From: Candidatus Brocadia carolinensis
GTDB lineage: Bacteria > Planctomycetota > Brocadiia > Brocadiales > Brocadiaceae
DNA: 34,721 nucleotides
Direction: 5' to 3'
NCBI GenBank assembly: GCA_002009475.1
Contig: AYTS01000082.1
Span: 1-34,721, forward strand
Positions 8,902 through 16,733 of the stretch are shown in pieces; position 1 is the stretch's first letter, and each line of letters opens with the position of its first letter. The notes beneath the pieces were generated by a model, which was not told the origin of the DNA, searched no databases, and was given only the letters and a program-made list of their open reading frames with translations. The position numbers were made by a program, and so were the translations under genes.

Positions 8902-9329
8902 AGCGTAATCAGCAAAATAATCGTGGAAATAACGATCGCAAACAGTACAGGCCGATGCCACAGATTGCAGCGTTCTTTGCCCTGCCGGGCAAAGCTGCCA
9001 TTCTGGCCTCCTGCATTATGGAGAGAGGATGCATTCCCTTTCGTATCACGCACCAAAAACGGCCATGACACAAAGATCAGGGTGGAGAGCACGAGGGCAG
9101 AAATAAACAGCACCTCGTTGTGCATAAGTTTGTGTAGCTTGTAGACGGGCAACAGAAACCAGGGAATGTGATCAGGTTTATTTATTGCCTTCCATGGTAG
9201 CGGAAACAAAATAACGGCACTCATTTCGAGAATCACCAGAAAACACGAAACGATGATATGTCTCAAAAGTTCATTTGGGAAAAATGGCTCGAGCATATCG
9301 GGGCTTTTCCCTTTTGTATAGTCTTTCAT
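8883..9329 (-). CDS. Cytochrome b C-terminal half (subunit IV-like) lacking the PEWY glutamate
   Basis: A 148-residue membrane protein with about three helices, the counterpart of subunit IV of b6f or the C-terminal domain of cytochrome b. The PDHIPWFLLPVYKL segment aligns with the quinol-site region that normally reads HIxPEWYFLP. Here PE is absent and only P-W-F remains. The glutamate of PEWY normally takes a proton from quinol during bifurcated oxidation, so its loss matters. A polar loop of about 30 residues comes before the last helix. It is encoded 22 bp after cytochrome b6 and overlaps the next cytochrome c gene. Confidence 0.8.
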   Translation of the reverse strand: MKDYTKGKSPDMLEPFFPNELLRHIIVSCFLVILEMSAVILFPLPWKAINKPDHIPWFLLPVYKLHKLMHNEVLFISALVLSTLIFVSWPFLVRDTKGNASSLHNAGGQNGSFARQGKERCNLWHRPVLFAIVISTIILLITLCFIKT

Positions 9330-9351
9330 CCAAAAATCCTTCCAGACCTTC

Positions 9352-9879
9352 TTACAGAGGTTCGTAAATTCCGGTCTTTCTTACCATAAAGAAGTGCATA
9401 CCCATAAACAATCCCATTGCCAGGGGAATACCGGCAATGTGCAATGCATATATAAAAGTTATAGGTATAACGGAATAGTTGCTGCGATTACCGGCAGATA
9501 ACAAATAGCCGGTATAATACATAACGAGCGTCAGGATAAGCAGGCACGCCCCGGAGACCCAATGCAATTCCCGTGGATGCCGGTAAATGCCTTTAAAGAG
9601 GATGCGGAACATATGACTCAATACCATGCCGATCATAACGTGGGGTCCAACCGCATGAACGCGATGGATGAGCCAGCCATAGGGAATGCTATGGCTTACC
9701 TTTTGAATGCTGGCATCTGCTTCAGTTGCACTTGGAATAAAATAGAACATGAGAAATACCCCTGTGCCCAACTGGATCATAAAGGCGACCAGTGACAACC
9801 CTCCCATACATCCAAACCAGCTTAGCCCTTTGGGAATCAAACGCCTGGTGATATTCGTTTCTATGAGTTCCCTTACCAT
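9352..9879 (-). CDS. Cytochrome b6-type dihaem membrane subunit
   Basis: A 175-residue N-terminal half of cytochrome b with four helices. The four haem ligands are visible in b6-like spacing: two His 14 apart in the segment IHRVHAVGPHVMIGMVLSH (the second is the SHMFR His), and two His 15 apart in LHIAGIPLAMGLFMGMH. The end MVRKTGIYEPL resembles b6 MIRKQGISGPL. It should move electrons between quinone and the multihaem proteins encoded next. The gene lies 22 bp after the aminotransferase. No Rieske gene occurs anywhere in the window. Confidence 0.88.
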   Translation of the reverse strand: MVRELIETNITRRLIPKGLSWFGCMGGLSLVAFMIQLGTGVFLMFYFIPSATEADASIQKVSHSIPYGWLIHRVHAVGPHVMIGMVLSHMFRILFKGIYRHPRELHWVSGACLLILTLVMYYTGYLLSAGNRSNYSVIPITFIYALHIAGIPLAMGLFMGMHFFMVRKTGIYEPL

Positions 9880-9901
9880 ACCCTGATTTCAATCGTATTC
9901 G

Positions 9902-11197
9902 TCATCCTGGTTTCTTTTCCATATCGGACAATATTTCGCCCAGTACCGCCACAACCCGGTCTATATCCGTACCGGTAATAACCAGGGGCGGTTGAAACGT
10001 GAGTACATTTCTCGATACGCCGGTCTTCCCGGCTAAAACACCGCAATCTTTTAACCGTTCAAGAACGTGGTCTGTTTCTTCGGCAGCAGGAATTTTGTCC
10101 TCCTTAACCAGTTCGGCGCCCAGCATGAGACCCTTTCCCCGCACCTCGCCGAGAATCTTGTGTCTTTGCTGAAGCTCTAGCAGTTTTTCTTTAAAATAGC
10201 TTCCGAGGAGCTTTGCCTTTTGCGCAAGGTGATGTTTTTCAATAACGCCGATGGTTGCCAATGCCGCGGAGGCTGATACGGGATTGCCACCCGTTGTGGA
10301 AGCACCGGGGCGAGTGTAAGACAAGGCAATAGTATCATTCGTTATAAAGGCGCCGATGGGCGTGCCATTCGCCAGGGCCTTTGCCAGCGTCATGATATCA
10401 GGTATAACATCCCAATGTTCAATTGCAAACATCTCTCCCGTCCGGCCAAACCCCGTCTGTACCTCATCCGCTATGAAGAGCACATGATATTTATCGAGAA
10501 TGTCCCTGACGAGCTTAAAATAACCGGGAGGCGGTGTGATAATACCGCCATTCCCCTGAATTGGTTCGGCAATAAAGGCGGCATAGTCGCCGCTCTTCAC
10601 CACATCCTCAAGATGCCTGGCGCATTTGAGATCACAGCGGGGATAGGTAAGGTCATATGCACATCGGTAGCAGTATGCCCCTGGAATATGGACAATGTTT
10701 TCGAGAGGATTGGGGTCGGTTCTCCACAGGGAAAGCCCCGTGAGATTCATGGTAAGTTTTGTGCGTCCGTGAAGCCCTTGCTGGAGGGCAACAAATTTCT
10801 GTTTTTTGGTATATAACTGGGCAAGGAGCGCTGCCCCTTCATTTGCTTCAGAACCGCTGGCACAGAAGAAAGACCGTTTGAGTGGTCGTGGAGTAATGTG
10901 CGCCAGTTTCTCTGCGAGGTCTACTATGGGCTGAGTAAGATAAATAGCGGTGGTATGCTGTAGCGTTCTTACCTGCTCACAGATCTTTTCCACCACCTCC
11001 GGATTGCAGTGTCCGGCATTCATTACGGACACCCCACCATAAAAATCCAGATACTGCTTGCCTGTGTGGTCGTAAAGATACTGCATTTCTCCCCTGACGA
11101 TCTGCATCGGTTTCTTATAAAAGTGGTAAACGCAGGGAATAAGATATTCCTGCTTTTTTTGAAGAATAGCCTCAGGTCCGATATGGTTTGTTGTCAT
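9902..11197 (-). CDS. Class III PLP-dependent aminotransferase
   Basis: A 431-residue fold-type I enzyme of the class III group (ornithine, 4-aminobutyrate and AGXT2-like members). Visible landmarks are CASGSEANEGA (112-122), GLHGRT (141-146), FIADEVQTGFGRTG with the PLP-pairing Asp244, and Lys273 in LAKALANGTPIGAF as the Schiff-base lysine. A Cys cluster, CYRC plus CDLKC (176-192), could bind a metal or is structural. Substrate specificity cannot be told. The ATG at 11197 has no clear ribosome site. It is first in the run of cytochrome b genes and only 22 bp from them, so co-transcription is likely, but no functional link is obvious. Confidence 0.88.
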   Translation of the reverse strand: MTTNHIGPEAILQKKQEYLIPCVYHFYKKPMQIVRGEMQYLYDHTGKQYLDFYGGVSVMNAGHCNPEVVEKICEQVRTLQHTTAIYLTQPIVDLAEKLAHITPRPLKRSFFCASGSEANEGAALLAQLYTKKQKFVALQQGLHGRTKLTMNLTGLSLWRTDPNPLENIVHIPGAYCYRCAYDLTYPRCDLKCARHLEDVVKSGDYAAFIAEPIQGNGGIITPPPGYFKLVRDILDKYHVLFIADEVQTGFGRTGEMFAIEHWDVIPDIMTLAKALANGTPIGAFITNDTIALSYTRPGASTTGGNPVSASAALATIGVIEKHHLAQKAKLLGSYFKEKLLELQQRHKILGEVRGKGLMLGAELVKEDKIPAAEETDHVLERLKDCGVLAGKTGVSRNVLTFQPPLVITGTDIDRVVAVLGEILSDMEKKPG

Positions 11198-11225
11198 AAT
11201 TTATATAAATGTACGGCATGTATGA

Positions 11226-11330
11226 TATAGTAAACGTTTTAAATAAATTGACGTGAATTTGTCATTGCGAGCGATAGCGAAGCAATCTCATGGCCGGGAT
11301 TGCTTCGTCGTTCCTCCTCGCAATGACAAC
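11226..11330. repeat. Dispersed repeat with nested palindrome, copy 2
   Basis: Begins with TATAGTAAACG, shared with 16291 and 19081. It then has a 13-bp perfect outer stem (11259-11271 with 11317-11329, TTGTCATTGCGAG) and a 10-bp inner stem (11278-11287 with 11298-11307, CGAAGCAATC). It fills most of the gap between the metallophosphoesterase and the aminotransferase. This is a REP/BIME-like cruciform sequence. It could slow or end transcription, but it has no U-tract. Confidence 0.8.
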
Positions 11331-11349
11331 ATTTTTGCGCTTCGTATAA

Positions 11350-12448
11350 TTATAAGTAGGCTTTTCCCTCCTCCGTTTTACCAGGAGGAAAATTAATCTT
11401 TAACCTTTTAAAACCTTTATAGCCATGGTTACACAATATTATTGAAATTATCAGTAGAAAAATGTTTAAAACGGACGTAGCAAGCAAATTACCCCTTAAC
11501 CACGGATACACGCTGGCTAATGCAAATCTTTCAAGCCCGTCCTCGAGGGTTTCGTCTCTATTAACAACGAGCAGCTTTTCAGAAACACCGTTCTTTGTCA
11601 CCCGCAAAACCAATGCATGATGGAAACGGCCAAATTTCTTTTCTTCAAGGTGAGCGCCCCCACCTCCGGTCACTAAATATACGATGTCTTTCCTGGTAAT
11701 TCTTGCATATCCATGGTAATCACCTGCTATTACATAGTCTGGATTCAGCTCATCAATGAGAGAAATAATCTCATCAGAACCGTCAAATGACCTGGCCTTG
11801 AAGTCAGAAGATATGGGAGGTGGGATATGCATAAAGACAAAGGTCTTCCGGTAACGGGAAGAAGTATTTTCTGAGATTAATTTTTCTAAAAACTGAAGAC
11901 TTTCCCTGTTCGTGTATGGGGGGTTCAGGATGCGGAGAACAACGAAGAGACATTCCTGATATTCAAATGAGAAAATGCTGGGACCATAGACTTCTTCGAA
12001 TCTTGATATAGGGAAATTTCGGGCGTCAACGTCATGGTTTCCCACAAGAAAAAATGATGGGAAGGGAAAGTGAAACTCGGTTGCATATTCAGACTTAAAA
12101 AAAATTGTGTTCGCCTTCACTGCCCTTATAAACAAAATCGCCTAAAAAAACTAAAAATGATAGGGGTTCTTTGCGCAATCCTTCGGCAATTACTTCAAAT
12201 GTTCCGGAACTCTTTGTGTCTCCTACAACAGCAAAACTGAATTCATCCTTTAGTTTCTCATGGCATAATTTTTCTCTGTTCTGGGGGAAATTGCCGGATA
12301 GGTGGTTTAAATCTCTCTTGCCTTCAAAGTGATGGACAAGCAAAGCGTAGGATTCCAGGAAGAAAAAAACCGCGAAAAGCAGGAGCAGAGGGATTTTCGC
12401 CCAGCTAAAAGACGAAAGGATCGTTGCTTTGAGATAGCGTGACTGCAT
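11350..12448 (-). CDS. Twice-anchored metallophosphoesterase (apparent frameshift)
   Basis: Two frames form one calcineurin-like phosphoesterase. The ATG at 12448 follows AAGGA and opens with a membrane anchor (about residues 15-38). Metal motifs follow in order: VVGDTKSSG, FLGDFVYKG, then in the second frame LVGNHD, FVFMHIPPP and IAGDYHGY. A second helix lies near the C-terminus (LNIFLLIISIIL). The catalytic domain would thus sit outside the cytoplasm, held at both ends. The frames join at eight A on the + strand (12097-12104). Removing one gives a continuous 365-residue protein (EHNFFKSEYATEF). The substrate is unknown; phospholipid-type or nucleotide phosphoesters are typical for the family. 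Confidence 0.75.
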
Positions 12449-12497
12449 AGGAATTTTCCTTTTATTTAAGCAGGTTATAGGTTGTATGGCACAGAAA

Positions 12498-12590
12498 ATC
12501 CCCCTTTGAAAAGGAGGCTAGGGGTTGTAAAATACACGGGAAAACACACAGCCCCCCCTGAATCCCCCTTTATTAAGGGGGACTTAAGCA
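12498..12590. repeat. Inverted-repeat element with CCCCCTT hairpins
   Basis: TCCCCCTTTGAAAAGGAGG is followed about 60 bp on by a perfect 8-bp stem, TCCCCCTT (12563-12570) with AAGGGGGA (12575-12582), around a 4-nt loop. It sits between the U32 gene and the metallophosphoesterase, both on the minus strand. No U-tract follows, so it is a dispersed repeat rather than a clear terminator. Confidence 0.55.
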
Positions 12591-12629
12591 GAATAATTTA
12601 TCATTATATATTCTTCATATTGTTATGCA

Positions 12630-14678
12630 CTACTCCCTGATACTTTTCATTACCGCTGCCGTGCTCTTTGAATGCGTTATGTCGTGGGCGTAACTACCAA
12701 GATTAAAATCCCTGGGACTTTCTTCCGTAAGTTTATCCCAGTCACTTTCCTGTATAGGCAATGATAGCTGTGGATGTTCTTGTAGAAGAGTTAAATATTT
12801 ACTATATAAGCTAGTCAGGGTTTTTACCAGAGAATCTTCATAATGCTGAGCCTCGATGCGCAGCACCTTTACGCCTGCTTGCACCATTGAACAAAGGTAA
12901 GGCAAAAGGCATATATCCCTGGCAAGCAGGAGATGGTTGCGGCAATATTGATCTATTTCGATGGGGCGTATTTCACCTCGTTCGTCCCTGAGACTGTATC
13001 CCATATATTGACACACCTGCCTGCAATGCTCCTTTTTATGCGATTTGGAGGTTACCATGGCCGGAATACAGTGTTCAAGGATCATACCGGAGACAGGTCC
13101 GTGGACAATGCACTCCAGGGGCAATGGCGTCTGGCCAGATAGTTGTTTTACATGATTGTATGAACATTCCAGGGAGGCTGTGGCGCCTGACACGCCCAAT
13201 TCTTCCAGAAGGCTTAATGATTGTGCGTTGAGTACGTTTAATGAATAGTCGCCTAAAATATTTAATCCGAATTCCCGTGCCAGGCGTATTGCACCCAGAT
13301 TGTGAACCAGCACATAATCGATATCTGATAACGCAGCCTGCTCAAATAACCATGCCATATCAGCCATCTCACGGGACGTAGCTATGCGGGGTGTACCAAT
13401 GCCTATGGTTTTACCGGCATCATGCACTATCTTGCTTGCCTCCCGGTACGACGTCTTTGTCCAAAACTCTTTTTTCAAGGGCGAGAATTCTCCGCTCAGA
13501 TAGATGCGATCCGCGCCCTCATCCAACGCTGACTTCAGGGCGTTCATAGAGCTTACTTTCACCGATAATAGGGGATTATCTATCTTTGCGTGTGTCGTTT
13601 GAGAATGAATGATATTTTCTTTTCCAGGGTCTTCTGTAATTTGCAATTCAAAAGGATCCTGATAAATATTCTCTCTTGTAAGAGACCGTTCTTTTGCTGC
13701 GCGGCTTAGGAAAAGAGGTTCGCGGTTTCCTGATATATCAACGAGGGATGCAGACGCCGGTGTGAACGCCATGGACGTGGTAAATTCTCTTACCCGGTGG
13801 TTATAAAGCTGTTCGTACTCCATGAAATTCAGGTAATAGGCGGCAGGATTATCAAGATAGGCATCTATTGCCTTGCGATAGATGCTGACAATTTCTCTGA
13901 GAAAATCGGCGTGTCTCATACGTCCCTCTATTTTCAACGAGCATATGCCTGCATGGATAAGGTCAGGGATATGTCGCAGGAGACACATATCCTTCATAGC
14001 AAGGAGGTGTCCTGATGGCAGATCTCCTATCGGTTGCCCAGAAGCGCTTTCTACCAGGGTATAATGCCAGCGGCACGGCTTCATGCATTCACCGCGATTG
14101 GCGCTTTTACTAAAAAGCACGCCGCTGGTATAGCATTGCCCGCTCTGGGAAACACAAAGATCGCCATGCACAAAATACTCGACTTCAATGTCAGCCTTTT
14201 CATGTATTTCCCTTACCTGGTCAATGGAAATATCTCTTGAGGTAACAATGCGGCTCACCCCAAGCTCCTTCAGGGTTAAGGCGGATTCGATATTATGGAT
14301 ATTCATCATCGTGCTAATGTGGACAGGGATAGGGATGCCTGTCTTCCTGACCATATGCAAAACACCCAGGTCCTGGACAATAATGGCATCCACCTGAATT
14401 TCATGTAAAAAGGTCAGAAAATGCGCTATCCCGCTCAGTTCATCATTACAGAGCAGGTTGTTTACTGTGACGTACAGTTTTGCTTTCTTTGCGTGGGCGA
14501 ATCGCACGGCTTCTGCAATCTGCTCATCCGTGAAATTGAAGTCTGACCGGTGAAGCCGCATGTTAAAGCGTTTACCCCCAAGATACACCGCATCTGCGCC
14601 GGCTTCCACTACAGCAGCCAATGCCTCCCAGCGTCCGGCAGGCGCCAGGAGTTCTATTTTGGTTTCAGATAATTTCAT
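12630..14678 (-). CDS. Peptidase U32 family protein with two tandem domains
   Basis: A 682-residue member of the U32 family, whose studied members (RlhA, TrhP, UbiU/V) hydroxylate RNA or ubiquinone using an Fe-S cluster rather than cleaving protein. The first domain starts ELLAPAGRWEALAAVVEAGA and contains the family signature region LKIEGRMR plus four Cys (CVSQSGQC, then GECMKPC), fitting a 4Fe-4S site. The second half (about 370-620) repeats the barrel: a start at LSVKVSSMNALKSALDEGA and a second Cys set (EC, HC, HC, VC). A strong ATG at 14678 follows GAAAGGA. The exact reaction (tRNA or rRNA hydroxylation is most likely) cannot be decided. The flanking genes give no pathway. Confidence 0.85.
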   Translation of the reverse strand: MKLSETKIELLAPAGRWEALAAVVEAGADAVYLGGKRFNMRLHRSDFNFTDEQIAEAVRFAHAKKAKLYVTVNNLLCNDELSGIAHFLTFLHEIQVDAIIVQDLGVLHMVRKTGIPIPVHISTMMNIHNIESALTLKELGVSRIVTSRDISIDQVREIHEKADIEVEYFVHGDLCVSQSGQCYTSGVLFSKSANRGECMKPCRWHYTLVESASGQPIGDLPSGHLLAMKDMCLLRHIPDLIHAGICSLKIEGRMRHADFLREIVSIYRKAIDAYLDNPAAYYLNFMEYEQLYNHRVREFTTSMAFTPASASLVDISGNREPLFLSRAAKERSLTRENIYQDPFELQITEDPGKENIIHSQTTHAKIDNPLLSVKVSSMNALKSALDEGADRIYLSGEFSPLKKEFWTKTSYREASKIVHDAGKTIGIGTPRIATSREMADMAWLFEQAALSDIDYVLVHNLGAIRLAREFGLNILGDYSLNVLNAQSLSLLEELGVSGATASLECSYNHVKQLSGQTPLPLECIVHGPVSGMILEHCIPAMVTSKSHKKEHCRQVCQYMGYSLRDERGEIRPIEIDQYCRNHLLLARDICLLPYLCSMVQAGVKVLRIEAQHYEDSLVKTLTSLYSKYLTLLQEHPQLSLPIQESDWDKLTEESPRDFNLGSYAHDITHSKSTAAVMKSIRE

Positions 14679-14740
14679 ACTATCCTTTCATGTGCTTTTA
14701 ATTTAAGGTTTAAGAATTTCAAAGTTGAGATTCTACGGCG

Positions 14741-14846
14741 GGTTCAATCTTGCAGATTGAACCATATATTTGAAAGATGCTCTAAAGCTCGTACTGTGAG
14801 ACGGAATTATATCAAACGTTTCGGTTCAATCGAAGACGATTGAACC
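14741..14846. repeat. Pair of related hairpins (GGTTCAATC stems)
   Basis: Two stem-loops with nearly the same stem: GGTTCAATC (14741-14749) with GATTGAACC (14755-14763), and GGTTCAATCG (14823-14832) with CGATTGAACC (14837-14846). They lie in the leader side of the U32 gene. Role unknown. Confidence 0.7.
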
Positions 14847-14918
14847 AGCGACGGTTGTTGCAGAGCGAAGAGTTTTTACGTTCTCCATTAAAAAGCAGTA
14901 CGTCGAATATCGAATATC

Positions 14919-14976
14919 GAACAAGGAATATTGAATGATAAGGTATTTTTAGTTCACTATTCAATATTCCTTGTTC
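14919..14976. repeat. 18-bp perfect inverted repeat
   Basis: Arms 14919-14936 (GAACAAGGAATATTGAAT) and 14959-14976 are perfectly complementary with a 22-nt loop. It lies downstream of the acyl-adenylate ligase stop and could end its transcript, but it lacks a T-run. Together with the two hairpins, the whole 14679-15025 gap is repeat-derived and holds no gene. Confidence 0.7.
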
Positions 14977-15025
14977 TGCGGTTCGATCTTCTCTTTAAAT
15001 AAGTTGCCGAAGTCCGAATTCAATA

Positions 15026-16240
15026 TCAATACACCCCTACCTTTGCATTTGCTTCCAATCCCTTCAACAACGATGGGTTTCTGACACCGTCCTGAAAAAT
15101 ACCGAGTGCCTGTACATTTTTCGTAGGCGCAATGCGAATGGCCTCGTCTCTTTCAAACATATTGGGGATGAAAAACGAGATGTCAAGGCGATGGCACACT
15201 ACCTGTCCTTTTTCGCCGTATTGAACGACCTGAGCAAGGCGATTTTTGTCCGGTTGAGTGCAGTCTTTTGTAGAAACAACCTGAACAGCCATGCGCGGGC
15301 CGGGAGGATAATAATCAAGATTGCCCTCGATAGATTCCTCAATTTCCATACACAGACCAAACAAGGTATTTCCGTAGCCGGCAATATGAACGGCATTAGG
15401 GAAGAGTTCGTTTCGAAATTGTTTGAGTTGTTCTGGTTCAATGGCAACTCCGCCATAATGAATCCCGCGTATCTGCATCCTTTGTTCAGTTGGCATCATC
15501 TCTGCTAATCTGAGCAGCAGGGGTGGTGTCGAATAGATTACTTCGATGTGTTGCCGATTCAATATATCCAGCGCCTGATCAAGAATATGGCTGATGTACC
15601 TTTTAAATCCCAGCGAATCAGGTTTGAGTTTTTTTACCCATCGTGGGTCCATGTCAATGGAAAACGGATCCATACTCCCCATACTCTGTGCTACCGGACC
15701 GACGGCCTTGCCGATAATATGAGGGCCGCTGGGGCCTACCCAGAGCCACTGAGCGCCTTGGGGAAATCCCCGATACTCTGCGATATACCGGAACCACTCA
15801 ACAAAAGTCAAAGAGAACTCTTCTTTCAGGTAAGCGGTTGTTTTTGGAAGGCCGGTTGTTCCCGCCGTTTCACCCAGGATGAATGATGCTTTATTCTCAA
15901 GGTAAATCTTTGGAATAAAATATTCCAGCGGGTATTTCCGAAGGTCTTCTTCCTCCATCGGTCCCAGGATGTGCAGATCGTCCAGGGAGGAGATGTCCAT
16001 TCTTGCATTTATTCCCAGCATCTTTTCCTTTTGAAGCCAATAGAGTGAGCCATGAAAGGGATCAAGATGAATTGATATGATATGCCGCACCCACATATCG
16101 ATTGAAACACCAAACCATTCGGCATCTTGAAGGGTAGGTTGTTTCCAACGTTGATCCAGTCTGGCGTGATCGCGCTTTGTGAGAAGATCGGAGTTTATCG
16201 AGGTAGTATTGACATTGGTTTTTATACCAGTTTGTATCAT
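15026..16240 (-). CDS. PaaK/CapK-like acyl-adenylate ligase
   Basis: A 404-residue adenylate-forming enzyme related to phenylacetate-CoA ligase and CapK (COG1541). The ATP-binding loop FILGETAGTTGLPKTT (about 122-137) is the TSGTTGxPK signature with Ala for Ser. GIHYGGVAIE and AGYGNTLFG fit the next two core motifs. The protein is a little shorter than PaaK and the hinge/C-terminal domain is hard to see, so it may only make the acyl-adenylate or load a separate carrier. The ATG at 16240 is preferred over the GTG at 16243; AAGGA is upstream. It follows the MMPL transporter gene in the same direction, separated by repeats. The substrate is inferred to be a long-chain acid from the neighbours only. 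Confidence 0.75.
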   Translation of the reverse strand: MIQTGIKTNVNTTSINSDLLTKRDHARLDQRWKQPTLQDAEWFGVSIDMWVRHIISIHLDPFHGSLYWLQKEKMLGINARMDISSLDDLHILGPMEEEDLRKYPLEYFIPKIYLENKASFILGETAGTTGLPKTTAYLKEEFSLTFVEWFRYIAEYRGFPQGAQWLWVGPSGPHIIGKAVGPVAQSMGSMDPFSIDMDPRWVKKLKPDSLGFKRYISHILDQALDILNRQHIEVIYSTPPLLLRLAEMMPTEQRMQIRGIHYGGVAIEPEQLKQFRNELFPNAVHIAGYGNTLFGLCMEIEESIEGNLDYYPPGPRMAVQVVSTKDCTQPDKNRLAQVVQYGEKGQVVCHRLDISFFIPNMFERDEAIRIAPTKNVQALGIFQDGVRNPSLLKGLEANAKVGVY

Positions 16241-16302
16241 CACAGTATCCTTATTTGTACAATTTGATTTATAAAAGAGTACACAAATATAGTAAACGTA
16301 TT

Positions 16303-16530
16303 ACATAGCGCAGCAAAGCCGCACCCAATTCTCCGTTGTGAAAGCGGGAGATTGCTTCGGAAAAGACCCTCGCAATGACACAGGCTATGCTTTGATGACA
16401 TATTGTGCGTTGTCATTGCGAGCGAAGCGAAGCAATCTTTCTCTCATAAACAATCTGTATCTCCTGATATGGGATAAACAGGGTTGTGAAAAAACTTACA
16501 AAAAAAGAAGTTTTTACACGGTAATACTAT
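16303..16530 (-). repeat. Dispersed composite repeat, copy 3
   Basis: Reverse-orientation copy of the repeat at 4325: TAGCGCAGCAAAGCCGC at one end and TTTTTACACGGTAATACT at the other, with the AAGCAATCT/CAATGACA stem blocks between. It fills most of the gap upstream of the acyl-adenylate ligase, so any promoter for that gene would have to lie in or beside it. Confidence 0.85.
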
Positions 16531-16617
16531 AAGTTGACCTGTGCTAGTCCTTGCGAGCGACAGCGAAGCAATCCCACCAGAGAGATTGCTTCGGGCCAGC
16601 ACCCTCGCAATGACAAC
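16531..16617. repeat. Repeat of the copy-2 type, joined to copy 3
   Basis: AGTTGACCTGTGCTAGTC, then TTGCGAGCGACAGCGAAGCAATC and its inverted partner GATTGCTTCGGG...CTCGCAATGACAAC. It lies end to end with copy 3, giving a composite block. The remaining sequence to 16733 shows no gene. Confidence 0.75.
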
Positions 16618-16733
16618 TTTCTTTATGCGCTTACTATTGTAATGTTTGGCGCACAGTTTAGGGGTGAAGCATTTGTTAAAATTGGCATTAACGCGTTCAT
16701 TCCAAAAACCGGCAAATGCTTCGCCCCTACTTT

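Noticed and set aside
11226..11330. CRISPR-like repeat array
   Set aside because: The repeats are palindromic and nested, with no regular spacers.
12563..12582. Intrinsic terminator after the U32 gene or before the phosphoesterase
   Set aside because: Good stem but no T-run on either strand; it belongs to a dispersed CCCCCTT repeat.
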